From the NCBI GenBank assembly GCA_900318395.1, contig ONKL01000045.1, positions 1-51,559 on the forward strand: a stretch of 51,559 nucleotides of DNA. Reading direction: 5' to 3'. Position 1 is the first letter of the stretch. The number at the start of each line of letters is the position of its first letter. Origin of the DNA: an uncultured Prevotella sp. GTDB lineage: Bacteria > Bacteroidota > Bacteroidia > Bacteroidales > Bacteroidaceae. The notes beneath the pieces are model-generated. The model was given only the letters and a program-made list of their open reading frames with translations, made no database searches and had not been told where the DNA came from. Both the position numbers and the translations under genes were made by a program. This document shows positions 1 through 9,770 of the stretch, piece after piece.

Positions 1-114
1 GCACATCTGCAACTTTATTAAGTTAACTAATGTATTGATTATCAGGCAGATAGTTAAACTTTGTAATAATTGGTTACCACCCAAATTGATGCAGAACCAC
101 TTTTCTCGTGAGAT

Positions 115-822
115 TTAGAGAATATCCATCAGCTGTTTGAGGGATGTCACTTCAAAGGTGATGGGTTCTGTGGCAGGGTATTCAGGGAAGCGGTTGAAGT
201 AGGCGGTATCAAGACCAGCCCGCTTGGCACCAAGGATATCCGTATTGAAGTTATCGCCAATCATCAGGGTCGTCTCTTTCTTTGCCCCAGATTTCAGGAA
301 GGCATAATCAAAGAATAGCTGTGAAGGCTTGTTGGCACCAGCGTCCTCGCTGAGGATAATGGTGTCGAAATGGTCGTATAGTCCGCAAACCCGCAATTTC
401 TTGTACTGCACTTCGTGAAAACCGTTGCTGCAGATGTGCATTCGATAACCTTTTGCCTTCAGATAGTCTACCAGCTCCTGAGCACCTTCCACCAGTCCTG
501 GTTTGGAAGAGCAGAAATCCAGAAACAGATCGCTGGCCTTCAGACAGTATTCCACAGTAGGATCCAACCCTTTGCCAAAGCTCAGTGGGCGACGGAATCG
601 CTCTACGATCAAGTAGTCGCGCGTAATCTCTTCTTTTGAGTAGCGTGTCCAGAGGTCGATATTGGTTTTCCAGTATTCGTCGTAGAAGAGTTCAGGCTCA
701 GGAAAATACCTGTCGAGCTGAAGAGCCTCGAAGAGTTCCTTCAGCGCAATCACGGCATTGCCATGCGTGTCGTAAAGCGTGTCATCGAAGTCGATAAACA
801 GGTCAGAATAGCGTTTCATCAT
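115..822 (-). CDS. HAD-superfamily phosphatase, YjjG-like nucleotidase
   Basis: Haloacid dehalogenase hydrolase of the YjjG-like type, which in characterised members dephosphorylates (non-canonical) pyrimidine nucleoside monophosphates in the cytoplasm. Visible motifs: I DFDDTLYD near the N-terminus (Asp nucleophile and acid/base Asp), an alpha-helical cap, II ICSNG, the Lys of NKPS, and IV MIGDNFNTDI with metal-binding Asp. About 235 residues, normal for the family. The open frame extends upstream to 885, but a -7 box lies inside that extension (834-841 on the minus strand), so I start at the ATG at 822; the adjacent ATG at 819 is equally possible. Monocistronic and divergent from the GH53 gene. 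The fold is certain, the substrate is inferred. Confidence 0.85.
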   Translation of the reverse strand: MMKRYSDLFIDFDDTLYDTHGNAVIALKELFEALQLDRYFPEPELFYDEYWKTNIDLWTRYSKEEITRDYLIVERFRRPLSFGKGLDPTVEYCLKASDLFLDFCSSKPGLVEGAQELVDYLKAKGYRMHICSNGFHEVQYKKLRVCGLYDHFDTIILSEDAGANKPSQLFFDYAFLKSGAKKETTLMIGDNFNTDILGAKRAGLDTAYFNRFPEYPATEPITFEVTSLKQLMDIL

Positions 823-833
823 CTTTTTCTCTG

Positions 834-841
834 CAAAATTA
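834..841 (-). promoter_or_regulatory. -7 box of the HAD phosphatase promoter
   Basis: TAATTTTG on the minus strand fits the Bacteroidetes -7 consensus TAnnTTTG and lies about 12 bases before the chosen ATG. It rules out the longer upstream start. Confidence 0.6.
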
Positions 842-873
842 CGCATTTTTCTTTTTATTTCCAAATGTTTTTG

Positions 874-881
874 TATCTTTG
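874..881 (+). promoter_or_regulatory. -7 box of the GH53 gene promoter
   Basis: TATCTTTG fits TAnnTTTG and sits 27 bases before the ATG at 909. Back to back with the minus-strand promoter of the phosphatase, so this is a compact divergent promoter region. Confidence 0.65.
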
Positions 882-908
882 CCAAAGAAATTAATGAACG
901 ATCTGAAG

Positions 909-3095
909 ATGAAGAGATTTTTCTTGGCGATTACCTTATTGGTAACGGTATGGTCGATGTCGGCCAATGACACATTCTGGCTGGGAGCCGATATCAGCGG
1001 CACTTCTGCCTTGGAGGCTCATGGTGTGCAACTTTACAATGCACAGGGCGAACCTCGTGAGAACACCGTTCTGATGCGTGAATATGGTCTGAATGCTGCC
1101 CGATTCCGTGTCTGGGTGAATCCCAAGGGAGGTTTCAGCAGCAAGGAGGATGTGCTGAAGCTGGCACTTCGTGCCAAGGAACAGGGTATGGCCATCATGA
1201 TCGACTTCCATTACAGCGACTGGTGGGCTGATCCTGGCAAGCAGAATATCCCCAAGGCTTGGGAGCAGATGAGTTATGAGGAGATGTGTCAGGCTTTGGC
1301 AGAGCATACTCGTGAGACCCTACAGCTCTTGAAGGACCATCAGATTGACGTGAAATGGGTGCAAGTGGGCAATGAGACCACACATGGATTCCTCTGGCCA
1401 GTGGGTCGTGCTGAGGAGAACATGCAGCAGTATGCCGGACTGACGCAGGCTGGCTATGATGCCGTGAAGGCAGTCTATCCTGAGGCCATTTGCATCGTTC
1501 ACCTCGATGGCGGATGCGATCCTGTCCGTTATCACTTCATCTTCGATGGATTGCAGAAATATGGTGCTAAGTGGGACATGATAGGTCTGAGCGTCTATCC
1601 TTATTGGGATATCGATGCAGGACTGACGAAGGATGAAAACGAGACACTCGTGAAGGCCATCGACAACATCAATGCCCTTTATGCTACTTATCAGACGCCT
1701 CTGATGATTGTCGAGACAGGCTATGATGCCGATCGTCCTGACGAAGGAAAGGCGTGGATGAAACGTCTCATTGAGGCTGCCCGTACCCAGACCAACGGCC
1801 ATTGTGAGGGTGTCTTCTACTGGGCGCCAGAAGCCGAGGGGCACTATCGTTTGGGAGCCTTCCGCAACCATCGTCCTACGGCCATCATGGATGCCTTCAA
1901 GGAGGCTGCGTTTTCGAATACCCTGTGCGCTTCTACGCAGGAGAAAAGGAGTTTTTGGGATCATGGATTAGGAAAGTTCCTGAAATCCATAGATGATATG
2001 CTTGACCGTTGGCAGGAGGCAGGTGTTGATACAAATTACATCCGCAAACTAAAGATGAGTCGCATGGTGTATCTTGGATATTACGGTTATTTCCAGCAGC
2101 ATGATATGACATTTCCTGTATCTGTCAATAATGCGGATATACCTTTGGACATGCGGTATATGCCACCAAATCTGTCTGAGAAAAAATACATGGCGACAGA
2201 TATGCACACTTACCAGACAGAGGTTGAGTTGGGCATAGACTGGCGCGGCATAGCGTTGGAAATTCCCATCCCTATCCGCAACCGCTACAGCATGTCTTTC
2301 GGACTTGCGAAAAACGGCTCTGTATGGGGCGCACGTATTCGCTACAAGTCGCTCAAGAATATGGATGGCGTTCTGGATGACGCATATAATCAGGGAATGA
2401 CTCAATGGATAAACAATGTGGAGAACCAGACGAATGCCCCGGCTGTAACATCGGAGAGCACTATTCCTGCGGGCAAAATGGATCTTAAGATTTTCTATGT
2501 GGAAGGATATTATGTATTCAACAACAAGAGGTTTAGTCTTGCGGCGGGTGCTTACGGGGATATGATTCAGAAACGCAGTGCCGGCAGCCTGTTTGTTATG
2601 GGTAACTATTACCAGAGTCGGTTCGGAGCTAATAACCTGTTTAACCACGAGCGAGACATATTCCGCAATTGGAAACTCTCTTTCGGACCTGGATATGGAT
2701 ACAATTGGTCTATCGATGGCGGAAAAGTGTGTATACACTTGTCTGTGATTCCTATGATTTCCATCTGGAACCATCTGGTACACAAGTACGAGGACAATAG
2801 TTCTCCATACGCATACGCCGGCACATCCTCAGACCCTGCCGTCAAAGCCCAGCAAATAGAGGCAGAGCGTTTACGCTGGAGCAATTATGATGCTCACTAT
2901 TACGACGCTGTGGATAATGGCCGGAGCCGCTTTGTATTCAATTACTTTGGGCGTTTTGCCGTCAGCTATAGCTTTGACCGTTTTCTGCTCAATTTCCTGT
3001 TAAACTATCGTCAGTATCTATACAGGAACAATGCTGACACAGAGATAAACAACAGGGAGGCTGATGCGCAAGTTAACTTCGGAATGCGATTCTGA
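909..3095 (+). CDS. GH53 endo-beta-1,4-galactanase fused to DUF4421-like barrel domain
   Basis: The N-terminal signal peptide (MKRFFLAITLLVTVWSMSA) is followed by a complete GH53 catalytic barrel to about residue 340. Acid/base Glu is in VQVGNET (about E156) and the nucleophile Glu in MIVETGYD (about E269). GH53 enzymes cut beta-1,4-galactan side chains of pectin. Residues from about 350 to the end do not belong to GH53. They resemble Bacteroidetes DUF4421: many alternating aromatic strands and a C-terminal Phe (NFGMRF), as in outer-membrane beta-barrels. An ATG at 894 is an alternative start. Typical GH53 enzymes end near residue 340-400, so the 728-residue product is a chimera or a real two-domain protein. 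GH53 call strong; DUF4421 call moderate. Confidence 0.85.
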   Translation: MKRFFLAITLLVTVWSMSANDTFWLGADISGTSALEAHGVQLYNAQGEPRENTVLMREYGLNAARFRVWVNPKGGFSSKEDVLKLALRAKEQGMAIMIDFHYSDWWADPGKQNIPKAWEQMSYEEMCQALAEHTRETLQLLKDHQIDVKWVQVGNETTHGFLWPVGRAEENMQQYAGLTQAGYDAVKAVYPEAICIVHLDGGCDPVRYHFIFDGLQKYGAKWDMIGLSVYPYWDIDAGLTKDENETLVKAIDNINALYATYQTPLMIVETGYDADRPDEGKAWMKRLIEAARTQTNGHCEGVFYWAPEAEGHYRLGAFRNHRPTAIMDAFKEAAFSNTLCASTQEKRSFWDHGLGKFLKSIDDMLDRWQEAGVDTNYIRKLKMSRMVYLGYYGYFQQHDMTFPVSVNNADIPLDMRYMPPNLSEKKYMATDMHTYQTEVELGIDWRGIALEIPIPIRNRYSMSFGLAKNGSVWGARIRYKSLKNMDGVLDDAYNQGMTQWINNVENQTNAPAVTSESTIPAGKMDLKIFYVEGYYVFNNKRFSLAAGAYGDMIQKRSAGSLFVMGNYYQSRFGANNLFNHERDIFRNWKLSFGPGYGYNWSIDGGKVCIHLSVIPMISIWNHLVHKYEDNSSPYAYAGTSSDPAVKAQQIEAERLRWSNYDAHYYDAVDNGRSRFVFNYFGRFAVSYSFDRFLLNFLLNYRQYLYRNNADTEINNREADAQVNFGMRF

Positions 3096-3120
3096 AGATG
3101 ATCAGTCACTATGTATTTGC

Positions 3121-4704
3121 TCAGGGTCGCTGGATGACTTCGAGCGCCTTCTTCACAATCTCGCTGCGCTCGTTGAAGACGGAGAAGTATTCGCTCATGT
3201 CCCAGATATCCCGGGCTATCAAGGCCTTTAGCTGCAAACTGAGATAAGGGATGGTCTTCTGGAGCTCAGCCTCATCCTTAGGTTTGATATTCTGCTTCTC
3301 ACCTTCAGCGATGATGGCATCCACCAAAGACTGAGGCACCTCGAAATGTTGCTTAAAGTCAGCAAAGTCTGTCCAACGGGCTGTCAGATTCTTACGATTA
3401 TTATCTACATAACGGAGATTCTGCTGGATGACGATGCTCTTGGCTGCCAGTTCGCGATGGAACTTCGTGTAAAGGGTTGTATCGAGCGGCACGAACTCAT
3501 CAGGCATGATACCACCACCGCCATAGACGGTGCGATGCTGACGAAGCGTCTCGTACTTCAAGGAGTCAACAAAGTGTATGCTGTCAGCATTGGTCAGCTC
3601 GCCACTCTTCAGACGATTCACCATATCCATCGCATAATCCTTATTCTCACCTTTCTTATATGGTTTCTGGATGCAGCGACCTGAGGGGGTATAATAATGT
3701 GCGATAGTGAGGCGGATCATCGATCCGTCAGGCATATCGATAGGGCGCTGTACAAGTCCCTTGCCAAAGGTGCGACGGCCTACGACCACTCCTCGGTCCT
3801 GATCCTGAATAGCACCCGTGACAATCTCTGCAGCAGAGGCCGTATAGCCATCGACGAGCACAACGACCTTACCTTTTTGGAACTCGCCGCTGCCATTGGC
3901 CGTGTACTCCGTTCGTGGGGTCTTCCGTCCCTCGGTATAAACAATCAAGTCGCCTTTCTGCAGAAACTCGTTGGCAATATCGACGGCAGCTTTCAGATAG
4001 CCACCACCATTCTCCTGCAAATCGAGAATGAGGTGCTCCATACCAGCTTTCCTCAACATATCGAGACGCTCGACAAACTCACTATAAGTCGTAGCGCCGA
4101 AATTTCCGATACGTATATAGCCGATTCCAGGACGAATCATATAGCTGGCATCTACAGACTTCACAGGAATCTTGTCGCGCACCACCGTGAACATCAGACG
4201 ATCCTGAATACCATGACGCACGATACCAAGGTTCACTTTCGTGCCCTTAGGACCACGCAGGCGCTTCATAATCTCCTCTTTCGACATCTTCACACCTGCA
4301 ATTGCCGTATCATTGACAGAGACGATACGATCGCCAGCGATGATACCTACCTTCTCAGAAGGGCCGTTGGTCACAGGTTGGATAACGAGCAGCGTGTCTT
4401 CTATCATATTGAACTGCACCCCAATACCCTCGAAATTACCATTCAGCGGCTCATTCAGTTCCTTGACCTCCTTCGGGGTGGAGTAGCTGGAGTGGGGATC
4501 GAGCTTATTCAGCATGCCACGAATGGCATCCTCCACCAATTTGTTCTCATCGACACTGTCGACGTAGAGATTAGAGATGGCAATCTCTGCATACTGGAGC
4601 TTGCGCAGAGGCGAATCATCGTTATTGGCAATTCTGAACTGTGCCCAAGCACAGATGGTGAACAGCGACAACAGCGCTGTCAAAACAACCTTATTCTTAT
4701 TCAT
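3121..4704 (-). CDS. S41-family C-terminal processing protease with PDZ domain
   Basis: Periplasmic serine protease of the CtpA/Prc type. Signal peptide in the first 21 residues ([21 protein letters not shown]), a PDZ domain at roughly 85-175 (GIGVQFN...[12 protein letters not shown]), then the S41 catalytic domain with Ser290 in GYTASAAE and the general-base Lys315 in TFGKGLVQ, 25 residues apart as usual. The C-terminal 150 residues are charged and helical. The family trims C-terminal tails of exported proteins. The start codon overlaps the end of parE by 8 bases, so the two are translationally coupled in the operon GNAT-parE-S41. 527 residues is normal for Bacteroidetes members. Confidence 0.93.
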   Translation of the reverse strand: MNKNKVVLTALLSLFTICAWAQFRIANNDDSPLRKLQYAEIAISNLYVDSVDENKLVEDAIRGMLNKLDPHSSYSTPKEVKELNEPLNGNFEGIGVQFNMIEDTLLVIQPVTNGPSEKVGIIAGDRIVSVNDTAIAGVKMSKEEIMKRLRGPKGTKVNLGIVRHGIQDRLMFTVVRDKIPVKSVDASYMIRPGIGYIRIGNFGATTYSEFVERLDMLRKAGMEHLILDLQENGGGYLKAAVDIANEFLQKGDLIVYTEGRKTPRTEYTANGSGEFQKGKVVVLVDGYTASAAEIVTGAIQDQDRGVVVGRRTFGKGLVQRPIDMPDGSMIRLTIAHYYTPSGRCIQKPYKKGENKDYAMDMVNRLKSGELTNADSIHFVDSLKYETLRQHRTVYGGGGIMPDEFVPLDTTLYTKFHRELAAKSIVIQQNLRYVDNNRKNLTARWTDFADFKQHFEVPQSLVDAIIAEGEKQNIKPKDEAELQKTIPYLSLQLKALIARDIWDMSEYFSVFNERSEIVKKALEVIQRP

Positions 4705-6646
4705 AAATGTCTTCTTCAGGGCGGTCTTCCTCGACTACCAGATTATCAATGATAAAATTCTGACGTTCCATCGTGTTCTTGCCCATATAATACTCCAAGA
4801 GTTTCTGCACCTGGTCGGTCTTATGGAGCGTCACCTGTTCCAGACGGATGTCTGGTCCGATAAAACCAGCGAATTCATCGGGTGAAATCTCACCAAGACC
4901 TTTGAATCGTGTGATCTCTGGATCAGGACCCAGTTCGTTGATAGCAGTCTGCCGCTCTTCGTCGCTATAGCAGTAACGTGTGATGAAATCGCCCTTTTTA
5001 TCACTCTTGGCATCAGCATCGGCAATCACCTTCTTGTTCTTGATCTTCGTACGGCGGTTACGCACACGGAACAATGGGGTCTGAAGCACATACACATGCC
5101 CCTTCTTGATCAGTTCTGGGAAGAACTGGAGGAAGAAGGTGATGATGAGCAGACGGATATGCATGCCATCCACATCGGCATCGGTAGCCACTATCACCTT
5201 ATTATATCTAAGGGTATCAATACCTTCCTCGATGTCAAGCGCAGCCTGCAGAAGATTAAACTCCTCGTTCTCATAGACCACCTTCTTAGTAAGTCCGAAT
5301 GAATTCAGGGGTTTACCTCGTAATGAGAACACAGCCTGGGTGTTCACGTCACGACTCTTGGTGATACTTCCGCTGGCAGAGTCACCCTCAGTGATAAAGA
5401 TGCAGGTATCCTCCTTGCGGTCGTTCTTGGCATCGCTGAAGTGGATGCGGCAGTCGCGAAGCTTACGGTTATGGAGGTTGGCCTTCTTAGCACGTTCACG
5501 GGCCAGCTTGGTAACGCCAGCCATCGCCTTACGCTCACGCTCGCTCTCCTTGATCTTATTCTCAAGCACCTCAGCCACATCGGCATGAATATGCAGATAG
5601 TTGTCGACCTCCTGTTTGATGAAATCGCCAATATACTTGTTGATACTTACACCATCGGGAGACATCGTCAGCGAACCCAACTTGATCTTCGTCTGGCTCT
5701 CGAACATGGGTTCCTCCACGTTAATGGCGATGGCAGCGACAATACCTGTGCGGATATCGCCATACTCGTATTTTCCGAAGAACTCCTTGATGGTACGGGC
5801 GATATGCTCCTTGAAGGCACTCTGATGGGTGCCGCCTTGTGTGGTATGCTGTCCGTTGACAAACGAGTAATACTCCTCACCATACTGATTAGAGTGGGTA
5901 AAGGCAATCTCGATATCCTCGCCCTTCAAATGGATGATCGGATAGAGGCCATCGTTGGTCATACGATCGTTCAACAAGTCTTCGAGTCCATGACGTGAGA
6001 GGATGCGCCTATCGTTGTACATGATGGCAAGACCCGTATTCAGATAAGTATAGTTGCGGAGCATATTCTCCACGATATCATCCTGGAACTTATAGTTAAG
6101 GAAGAGGGTATCGTCAGGTTCGAAAAAGATGAAAGTGCCGTTCTCATCCTGAGAATTCTCAGTCACGTCGCTCGTCATCACACCTTTCTCAAAGGTAGCC
6201 TTGCGCATCTTTCCGTCGCGATAGCTTCTGACCTCGAAATGCGAACTCAGCGCGTTGACGGCTTTCACACCGACTCCATTCAGACCAACAGACTTCTTGA
6301 ATGCCTTCGAGTCATACTTTCCTCCAGTATTCAGGACAGATACAGCCTCGATCATCTTTCCCTGAGGAATGCCTCGTCCATAGTCGCGAACGGAAACACG
6401 CAGATTCTCGTCGATATTCACCTCGATACGGTCGCCTGCATGCATCTTAAACTCGTCGATAGAGTTGTCGATGACCTCCTTGAGCAGCACATAGATACCA
6501 TCTTCGGGCAGGGATCCGTCGCCAAGACGTCCGATGTACATACCAGGACGGGTACGTACATGTTCCATATCACTCAGATGGCGAATGTTTTCGTCATCAT
6601 ATCTTACTTGTTCGTTCTGCGGTTCAGTTATTTGATTGTCTTCCAT
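4697..6646 (-). CDS. parE: DNA topoisomerase IV subunit B (ATPase subunit)
   Basis: Type IIA topoisomerase B subunit. The GHKL ATPase domain comes first ([18 protein letters not shown] with the catalytic Glu and Mg-binding Asn; [21 protein letters not shown]), then the transducer domain and a TOPRIM domain ([10 protein letters not shown] and [10 protein letters not shown]). With the A subunit it decatenates daughter chromosomes. About 650 residues. I prefer ParE to GyrB because the N-terminus ([23 protein letters not shown]) matches the Bacteroidetes ParE style rather than the GyrB VLEGLEAVRKRPAMYIG style. No parC is next to it. Five bases separate it from the upstream GNAT gene; its 3' end overlaps the S41 protease gene. 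Confidence 0.9.
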   Translation of the reverse strand: MEDNQITEPQNEQVRYDDENIRHLSDMEHVRTRPGMYIGRLGDGSLPEDGIYVLLKEVIDNSIDEFKMHAGDRIEVNIDENLRVSVRDYGRGIPQGKMIEAVSVLNTGGKYDSKAFKKSVGLNGVGVKAVNALSSHFEVRSYRDGKMRKATFEKGVMTSDVTENSQDENGTFIFFEPDDTLFLNYKFQDDIVENMLRNYTYLNTGLAIMYNDRRILSRHGLEDLLNDRMTNDGLYPIIHLKGEDIEIAFTHSNQYGEEYYSFVNGQHTTQGGTHQSAFKEHIARTIKEFFGKYEYGDIRTGIVAAIAINVEEPMFESQTKIKLGSLTMSPDGVSINKYIGDFIKQEVDNYLHIHADVAEVLENKIKESERERKAMAGVTKLARERAKKANLHNRKLRDCRIHFSDAKNDRKEDTCIFITEGDSASGSITKSRDVNTQAVFSLRGKPLNSFGLTKKVVYENEEFNLLQAALDIEEGIDTLRYNKVIVATDADVDGMHIRLLIITFFLQFFPELIKKGHVYVLQTPLFRVRNRRTKIKNKKVIADADAKSDKKGDFITRYCYSDEERQTAINELGPDPEITRFKGLGEISPDEFAGFIGPDIRLEQVTLHKTDQVQKLLEYYMGKNTMERQNFIIDNLVVEEDRPEEDIYE

Positions 6647-6651
6647 TTGAT

Positions 6652-7806
6652 TTATAGTGACTTTTTAAAGCATCTTCTGCGCTTATGTAATTCGTTCTCA
6701 AGATAAGCCCATTGCCCCTGGACTTTCTCGTTGGTCTCCATCTCGACATTCGTCTCTCCCCACTTGAAGCCATACTTCTGATATACAGGTATCAGGCGGT
6801 TAAACAACAAGGCATTGGCGCCTTTGGCTCGATACTCAGGCAGAATGCCTACGAGCAAGAGATCGACGGTATCAGTCTTATGGAACTTCAAGGCACGGAG
6901 GATATGCCACCAGCCGAAAGGGAAGAGCCTGCCTTTGCGACATTTCTGCAAAGCCCTGCTCAATGAGGGGATAGAGATGCCCACACCTATCACATCGTGG
7001 TTAGGCAGGTTCCAATCTTCTATCACACAGAGCATCTCCATATCGAAGAACTTAAAATACATCTTGACATACTCCTCTCGCTGGCGTGGGGTCATCTGCG
7101 AAAAGCCGTACAAATCGGCAAAAGTCTTATTGACCACATCAAGCACCTTCTGCCCATACTGCTCAGGACCAAAGACCTGACTGCGCTTCAGATGAGGGAT
7201 GTGCAGGTTGTAGCGCTGCATCGTCAGCTCGGCCACCCGCTTATATTTCTCAGGGACACCGCCCTTGGGCACTTTCAGCTTAAACTCCACATAATCGTTG
7301 TCCTTCTCCCAGCCTCCCATCTGCTCCATGTGCTGTGGATAATAGGAATAATTATAGATGGTGGACATGGTGCCCAACTGGTCGAAGCCGAAGATAAGCA
7401 TACCCTCAGGATCCATGTCAGTAAACCCTAAGGGACCTACGATCTCCTTCATGCCTTTCTGGCGTCCCCAATCGGCGACAGCATCCAGTAGAGCTTTCGA
7501 CACCTCGATATCGTCAACAAAGTCGATCCATCCGAAACGGACAGACTCACGATTCCACTTCTCGTTAGCCCTATGGTTAATGATGCCTGCTATGCGACCT
7601 ACCAGCTTACCATCCTTGTAAGCCAGGAAATACTCTGCCTCGCAAAACTCGAAGGCTGCATTCTTGTCCTTACTGAAGGTGTGAAGCTCGTCGCTATACA
7701 AGGTTGGCGCATCATAGGGACTACCATGATACAACTCATAATGGAAGTCTATAAAGGCTCTCAGACTCCTCTTGTCCGTAACTTTTCTTATTTCTACTGA
7801 TGACAT
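6652..7806 (-). CDS. GNAT-like N-acetyltransferase protein, YghO-like
   Basis: 384-residue soluble protein with the sequence style of the YghO/GNAT-fold family. The N-terminal half includes [17 protein letters not shown], a GNAT-like strand pair, and [14 protein letters not shown]. The C-terminal half includes a second GNAT-like segment ([21 protein letters not shown]) that resembles the acetyl-CoA pyrophosphate loop. No substrate is known for the family, and I cannot infer one. First gene of an operon with parE and the S41 protease, with a clear -7 box 31-38 bases upstream of its start. The pairing with parE may be only positional. Confidence 0.75.
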   Translation of the reverse strand: MSSVEIRKVTDKRSLRAFIDFHYELYHGSPYDAPTLYSDELHTFSKDKNAAFEFCEAEYFLAYKDGKLVGRIAGIINHRANEKWNRESVRFGWIDFVDDIEVSKALLDAVADWGRQKGMKEIVGPLGFTDMDPEGMLIFGFDQLGTMSTIYNYSYYPQHMEQMGGWEKDNDYVEFKLKVPKGGVPEKYKRVAELTMQRYNLHIPHLKRSQVFGPEQYGQKVLDVVNKTFADLYGFSQMTPRQREEYVKMYFKFFDMEMLCVIEDWNLPNHDVIGVGISIPSLSRALQKCRKGRLFPFGWWHILRALKFHKTDTVDLLLVGILPEYRAKGANALLFNRLIPVYQKYGFKWGETNVEMETNEKVQGQWAYLENELHKRRRCFKKSL

Positions 7807-7836
7807 ATTCTGTTGCCATTAAGACATAATTCGTTG

Positions 7837-7844
7837 CAAAGATA
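7837..7844 (-). promoter_or_regulatory. -7 box of the GNAT-parE-S41 operon
   Basis: TATCTTTG on the minus strand fits TAnnTTTG. It is the only good -7 box in the gap upstream of the three-gene run. Confidence 0.6.
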
Positions 7845-7871
7845 CAGAAAAAGAGCCAAATAACAAAATAA

Positions 7872-9038
7872 TTAAGTTTTTTTTCGGCAAACTAACAACT
7901 GATGACCTTCATCGGAGATTGTCGTGGCGAAAATATAGACATCCCCACCCTCTTTCAATTTTAACCGTTTGCGGAGTTCTGCCACTGACATCGGGAAGTT
8001 TCTGACCGTGATATTTGCCTGATCTACATCTGCCAATGCTGCCTTCAGTTCACGCTTGTTCATCGATGTGCGCTTCTCTATCAGGAACTGACGACCTGGG
8101 AATCCTGATATCTCCTTATCAGAGACAAACAGATGGCTGTTCCTCTCCAACTGTACAACTCCGAAGCGTTGCTCTATCAGGTCAAAACAGCCTGCCTTCA
8201 TAACCGAAGCATTCGGCTCGTAGAGATATCGCATATCTTGTGGAAGAGGACGCGGCTGAGACGAGATTCCCTCGACGACCTCAAAACACTCATCATTATT
8301 TACACAGAAAACCCGCAAGGGCTTCTTCGTCTTCGATAAAATCAGCAGCAGCTCCTTGCATTCATTATCCACAGAGATGATATGCACCTCATTGACCTTG
8401 CCAAGATCAGCTACCGCTTTGCGCCAGTCTAACATCGGCGAGAGTTTGATCATCACACGATCAGCTTTTTCCAACATTTCATCGAGTATTTCCAACACAT
8501 TTGGAGTACAATCGCTGATATCATAGGTACGTCCGCCATGCACATCCCTTCTGGCAGGATCGATGAATAACAGATCGGCATGTCTCATCGTATGCAAATA
8601 CGCCACACCATCACCACAGACCACCTCGATATGATTCAGTCCCAACAAGCGGAAATTCTCCGATGAAATCGCACAAAGTTGAGGTTGTCGCTCCACATGG
8701 ACGGCCTTCTGGAAACCTTGAGAGATAAGAGCCATATCAACGCCAAAACCAGCCGTTAAATCGACGAAAAGAGCCCCTTTTCCAGCAATACTCGCCTTAT
8801 ATCTAGCTGTCGCTTCACTGGAACACTGCTCCATCGAGAGATGAGGCGGATAGACGATTCCATCGATAGCAGCCCATGAGGGTAATTTCGTACGAGCCTT
8901 CTGTCTGCCGGCAATCTGTTCGAGGGCATACTGCAAATCTACATCAAGGCATTTATGGCCCCGAAGTGCCAGCTGACGCACATCTTCATCAGCATGCTGA
9001 CGGATATAGTCAAGAGTCGACTGATTGACCTCTATCAT
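7872..9038 (-). CDS. class I SAM-dependent methyltransferase with THUMP-like C-terminal domain
   Basis: 388-residue cytoplasmic protein. After a helical N-terminal region (about 1-90) comes a Rossmann methyltransferase core: motif I FVDLTAGFGVDMAL, the Asp/Glu region VHVERQPQL, and the DPARRD catalytic loop in LLFIDPARRD. The C-terminal region (about 300-388; KRELKAALADVDQANITVRNFPMS, KLKEGGDVYIFATT) resembles the THUMP-like domain of the Bacteroidetes family. Such proteins are thought to modify RNA, but the target is not established. Own promoter at 9061-9068, divergent from the DUF3237 gene; monocistronic. Confidence 0.85.
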   Translation of the reverse strand: MIEVNQSTLDYIRQHADEDVRQLALRGHKCLDVDLQYALEQIAGRQKARTKLPSWAAIDGIVYPPHLSMEQCSSEATARYKASIAGKGALFVDLTAGFGVDMALISQGFQKAVHVERQPQLCAISSENFRLLGLNHIEVVCGDGVAYLHTMRHADLLFIDPARRDVHGGRTYDISDCTPNVLEILDEMLEKADRVMIKLSPMLDWRKAVADLGKVNEVHIISVDNECKELLLILSKTKKPLRVFCVNNDECFEVVEGISSQPRPLPQDMRYLYEPNASVMKAGCFDLIEQRFGVVQLERNSHLFVSDKEISGFPGRQFLIEKRTSMNKRELKAALADVDQANITVRNFPMSVAELRKRLKLKEGGDVYIFATTISDEGHQLLVCRKKT

Positions 9039-9060
9039 CTTAATTTCGCTTTTCCGCGTG

Positions 9061-9068
9061 CAAAGTTA
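9061..9068 (-). promoter_or_regulatory. -7 box of the THUMP-like methyltransferase promoter
   Basis: TAACTTTG on the minus strand, 23 bases before the ATG at 9038. Confidence 0.6.
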
Positions 9069-9091
9069 GCAAATTATTCAGATTTTTGTTA

Positions 9092-9099
9092 TACCTTTG
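9092..9099 (+). promoter_or_regulatory. -7 box of the DUF3237 gene promoter
   Basis: TACCTTTG fits TAnnTTTG and lies 33 bases before the ATG at 9132. It supports starting the gene there rather than at upstream codons of the same frame. Confidence 0.6.
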
Positions 9100-9131
9100 C
9101 ACCAAAATCATCAAAAAACGTTTCTATCATT

Positions 9132-9638
9132 ATGAAGAAGATTATCACTATTCTTTTGGCAGCCATCGCCCTGAATGCCCATTCACAGAGTTTCCAACCC
9201 AAAGAGACACCAGAACTGGAGTTCGCCCTACAACTGAAAGTGACACTTGGCGAAACCTACACTATCGACAACACCCAGCATGGTAAGCGTATCGTCATCC
9301 CTATTACAGGCGGCACGTTCGAAGGACCGCTTCTGAAAGGTACTATTATCAATGGCGGTGCCGACTATCAGTTATCGAATGGCTCACGCACAGAGTTAGA
9401 AGCCATCTACAGCATCAAGACAGATGACGGGATTTATATCCATGTACGTAACAGAGGCATCATTGCCAATGGGAAAGATGCCGACGGCAAACCCTCTTTC
9501 TACTTCAAGGCTGCTCCACAGTTCGAGGCACCTGCTGACAGCAAATACGGCTGGCTGAACAATGCTCTCTTTATCTGCGCTCCAGAGTGGAACCAGGAGT
9601 TCAAGGGCATCGTGCTCAATGTCTGGAAGGTCAAATAA
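9132..9638 (+). CDS. exported DUF3237-family protein
   Basis: 168-residue protein with a signal peptide (MKKIITILLAAIALNAHSQ) followed by a single DUF3237-type domain. Features are GETYTIDNTQHGKRIVIPITGG near the start of the domain, GTIINGGADYQL in the middle, and a Trp-rich end (YGWLNNALFICAPEWNQEFKGIVLNVWKVK). The family is a small beta-barrel of unknown biochemical role. The signal peptide suggests a periplasmic location. The frame is open upstream, but the promoter position and the signal peptide both fix the start. Monocistronic. Confidence 0.85.
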   Translation: MKKIITILLAAIALNAHSQSFQPKETPELEFALQLKVTLGETYTIDNTQHGKRIVIPITGGTFEGPLLKGTIINGGADYQLSNGSRTELEAIYSIKTDDGIYIHVRNRGIIANGKDADGKPSFYFKAAPQFEAPADSKYGWLNNALFICAPEWNQEFKGIVLNVWKVK

Positions 9639-9729
9639 GAGCTAAAGGAAATAGCATCGCGCGTACATTATTAATCAAATAGCAAATCCAATTTAGGAAC
9701 AATTTTTTTAGTTTTCGTGTAGTTTTTCG

Positions 9730-9737
9730 TAACTTTG
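9730..9737 (+). promoter_or_regulatory. -7 box of the ECF sigma factor operon
   Basis: TAACTTTG, 33 bases before the ATG at 9771. It is the standard housekeeping -7 box, so transcription by the primary sigma factor is likely; I did not see a separate ECF-type autoregulatory promoter. Confidence 0.6.
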
Positions 9738-9770
9738 CTGCGTCTAATGGGTAAAAGATCAAAAAACAGA

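Noticed and set aside
1-114. Weak GTTAA/TTAAC symmetry at the left edge
   Set aside because: Short imperfect arms in AT-rich sequence, with nothing to connect them to a gene or element in view.
1320-1964. 214-codon open frame on the minus strand
   Set aside because: Antisense shadow of the GH53 catalytic domain, with no own signals.
3697-4752. 351-codon open frame on the plus strand
   Set aside because: Exactly antisense to the well-supported S41 protease and parE genes; no recognisable domain and low-complexity His/Leu/Ile-rich composition, as in a codon-structure shadow.
2911-8376. Isolated DnaA-box-like TTATCCACA/TGTGGATAA strings near 2911, 7331 and 8366
   Set aside because: Single copies inside coding genes and several kilobases apart; no cluster or AT-rich unwinding region, so not an origin.
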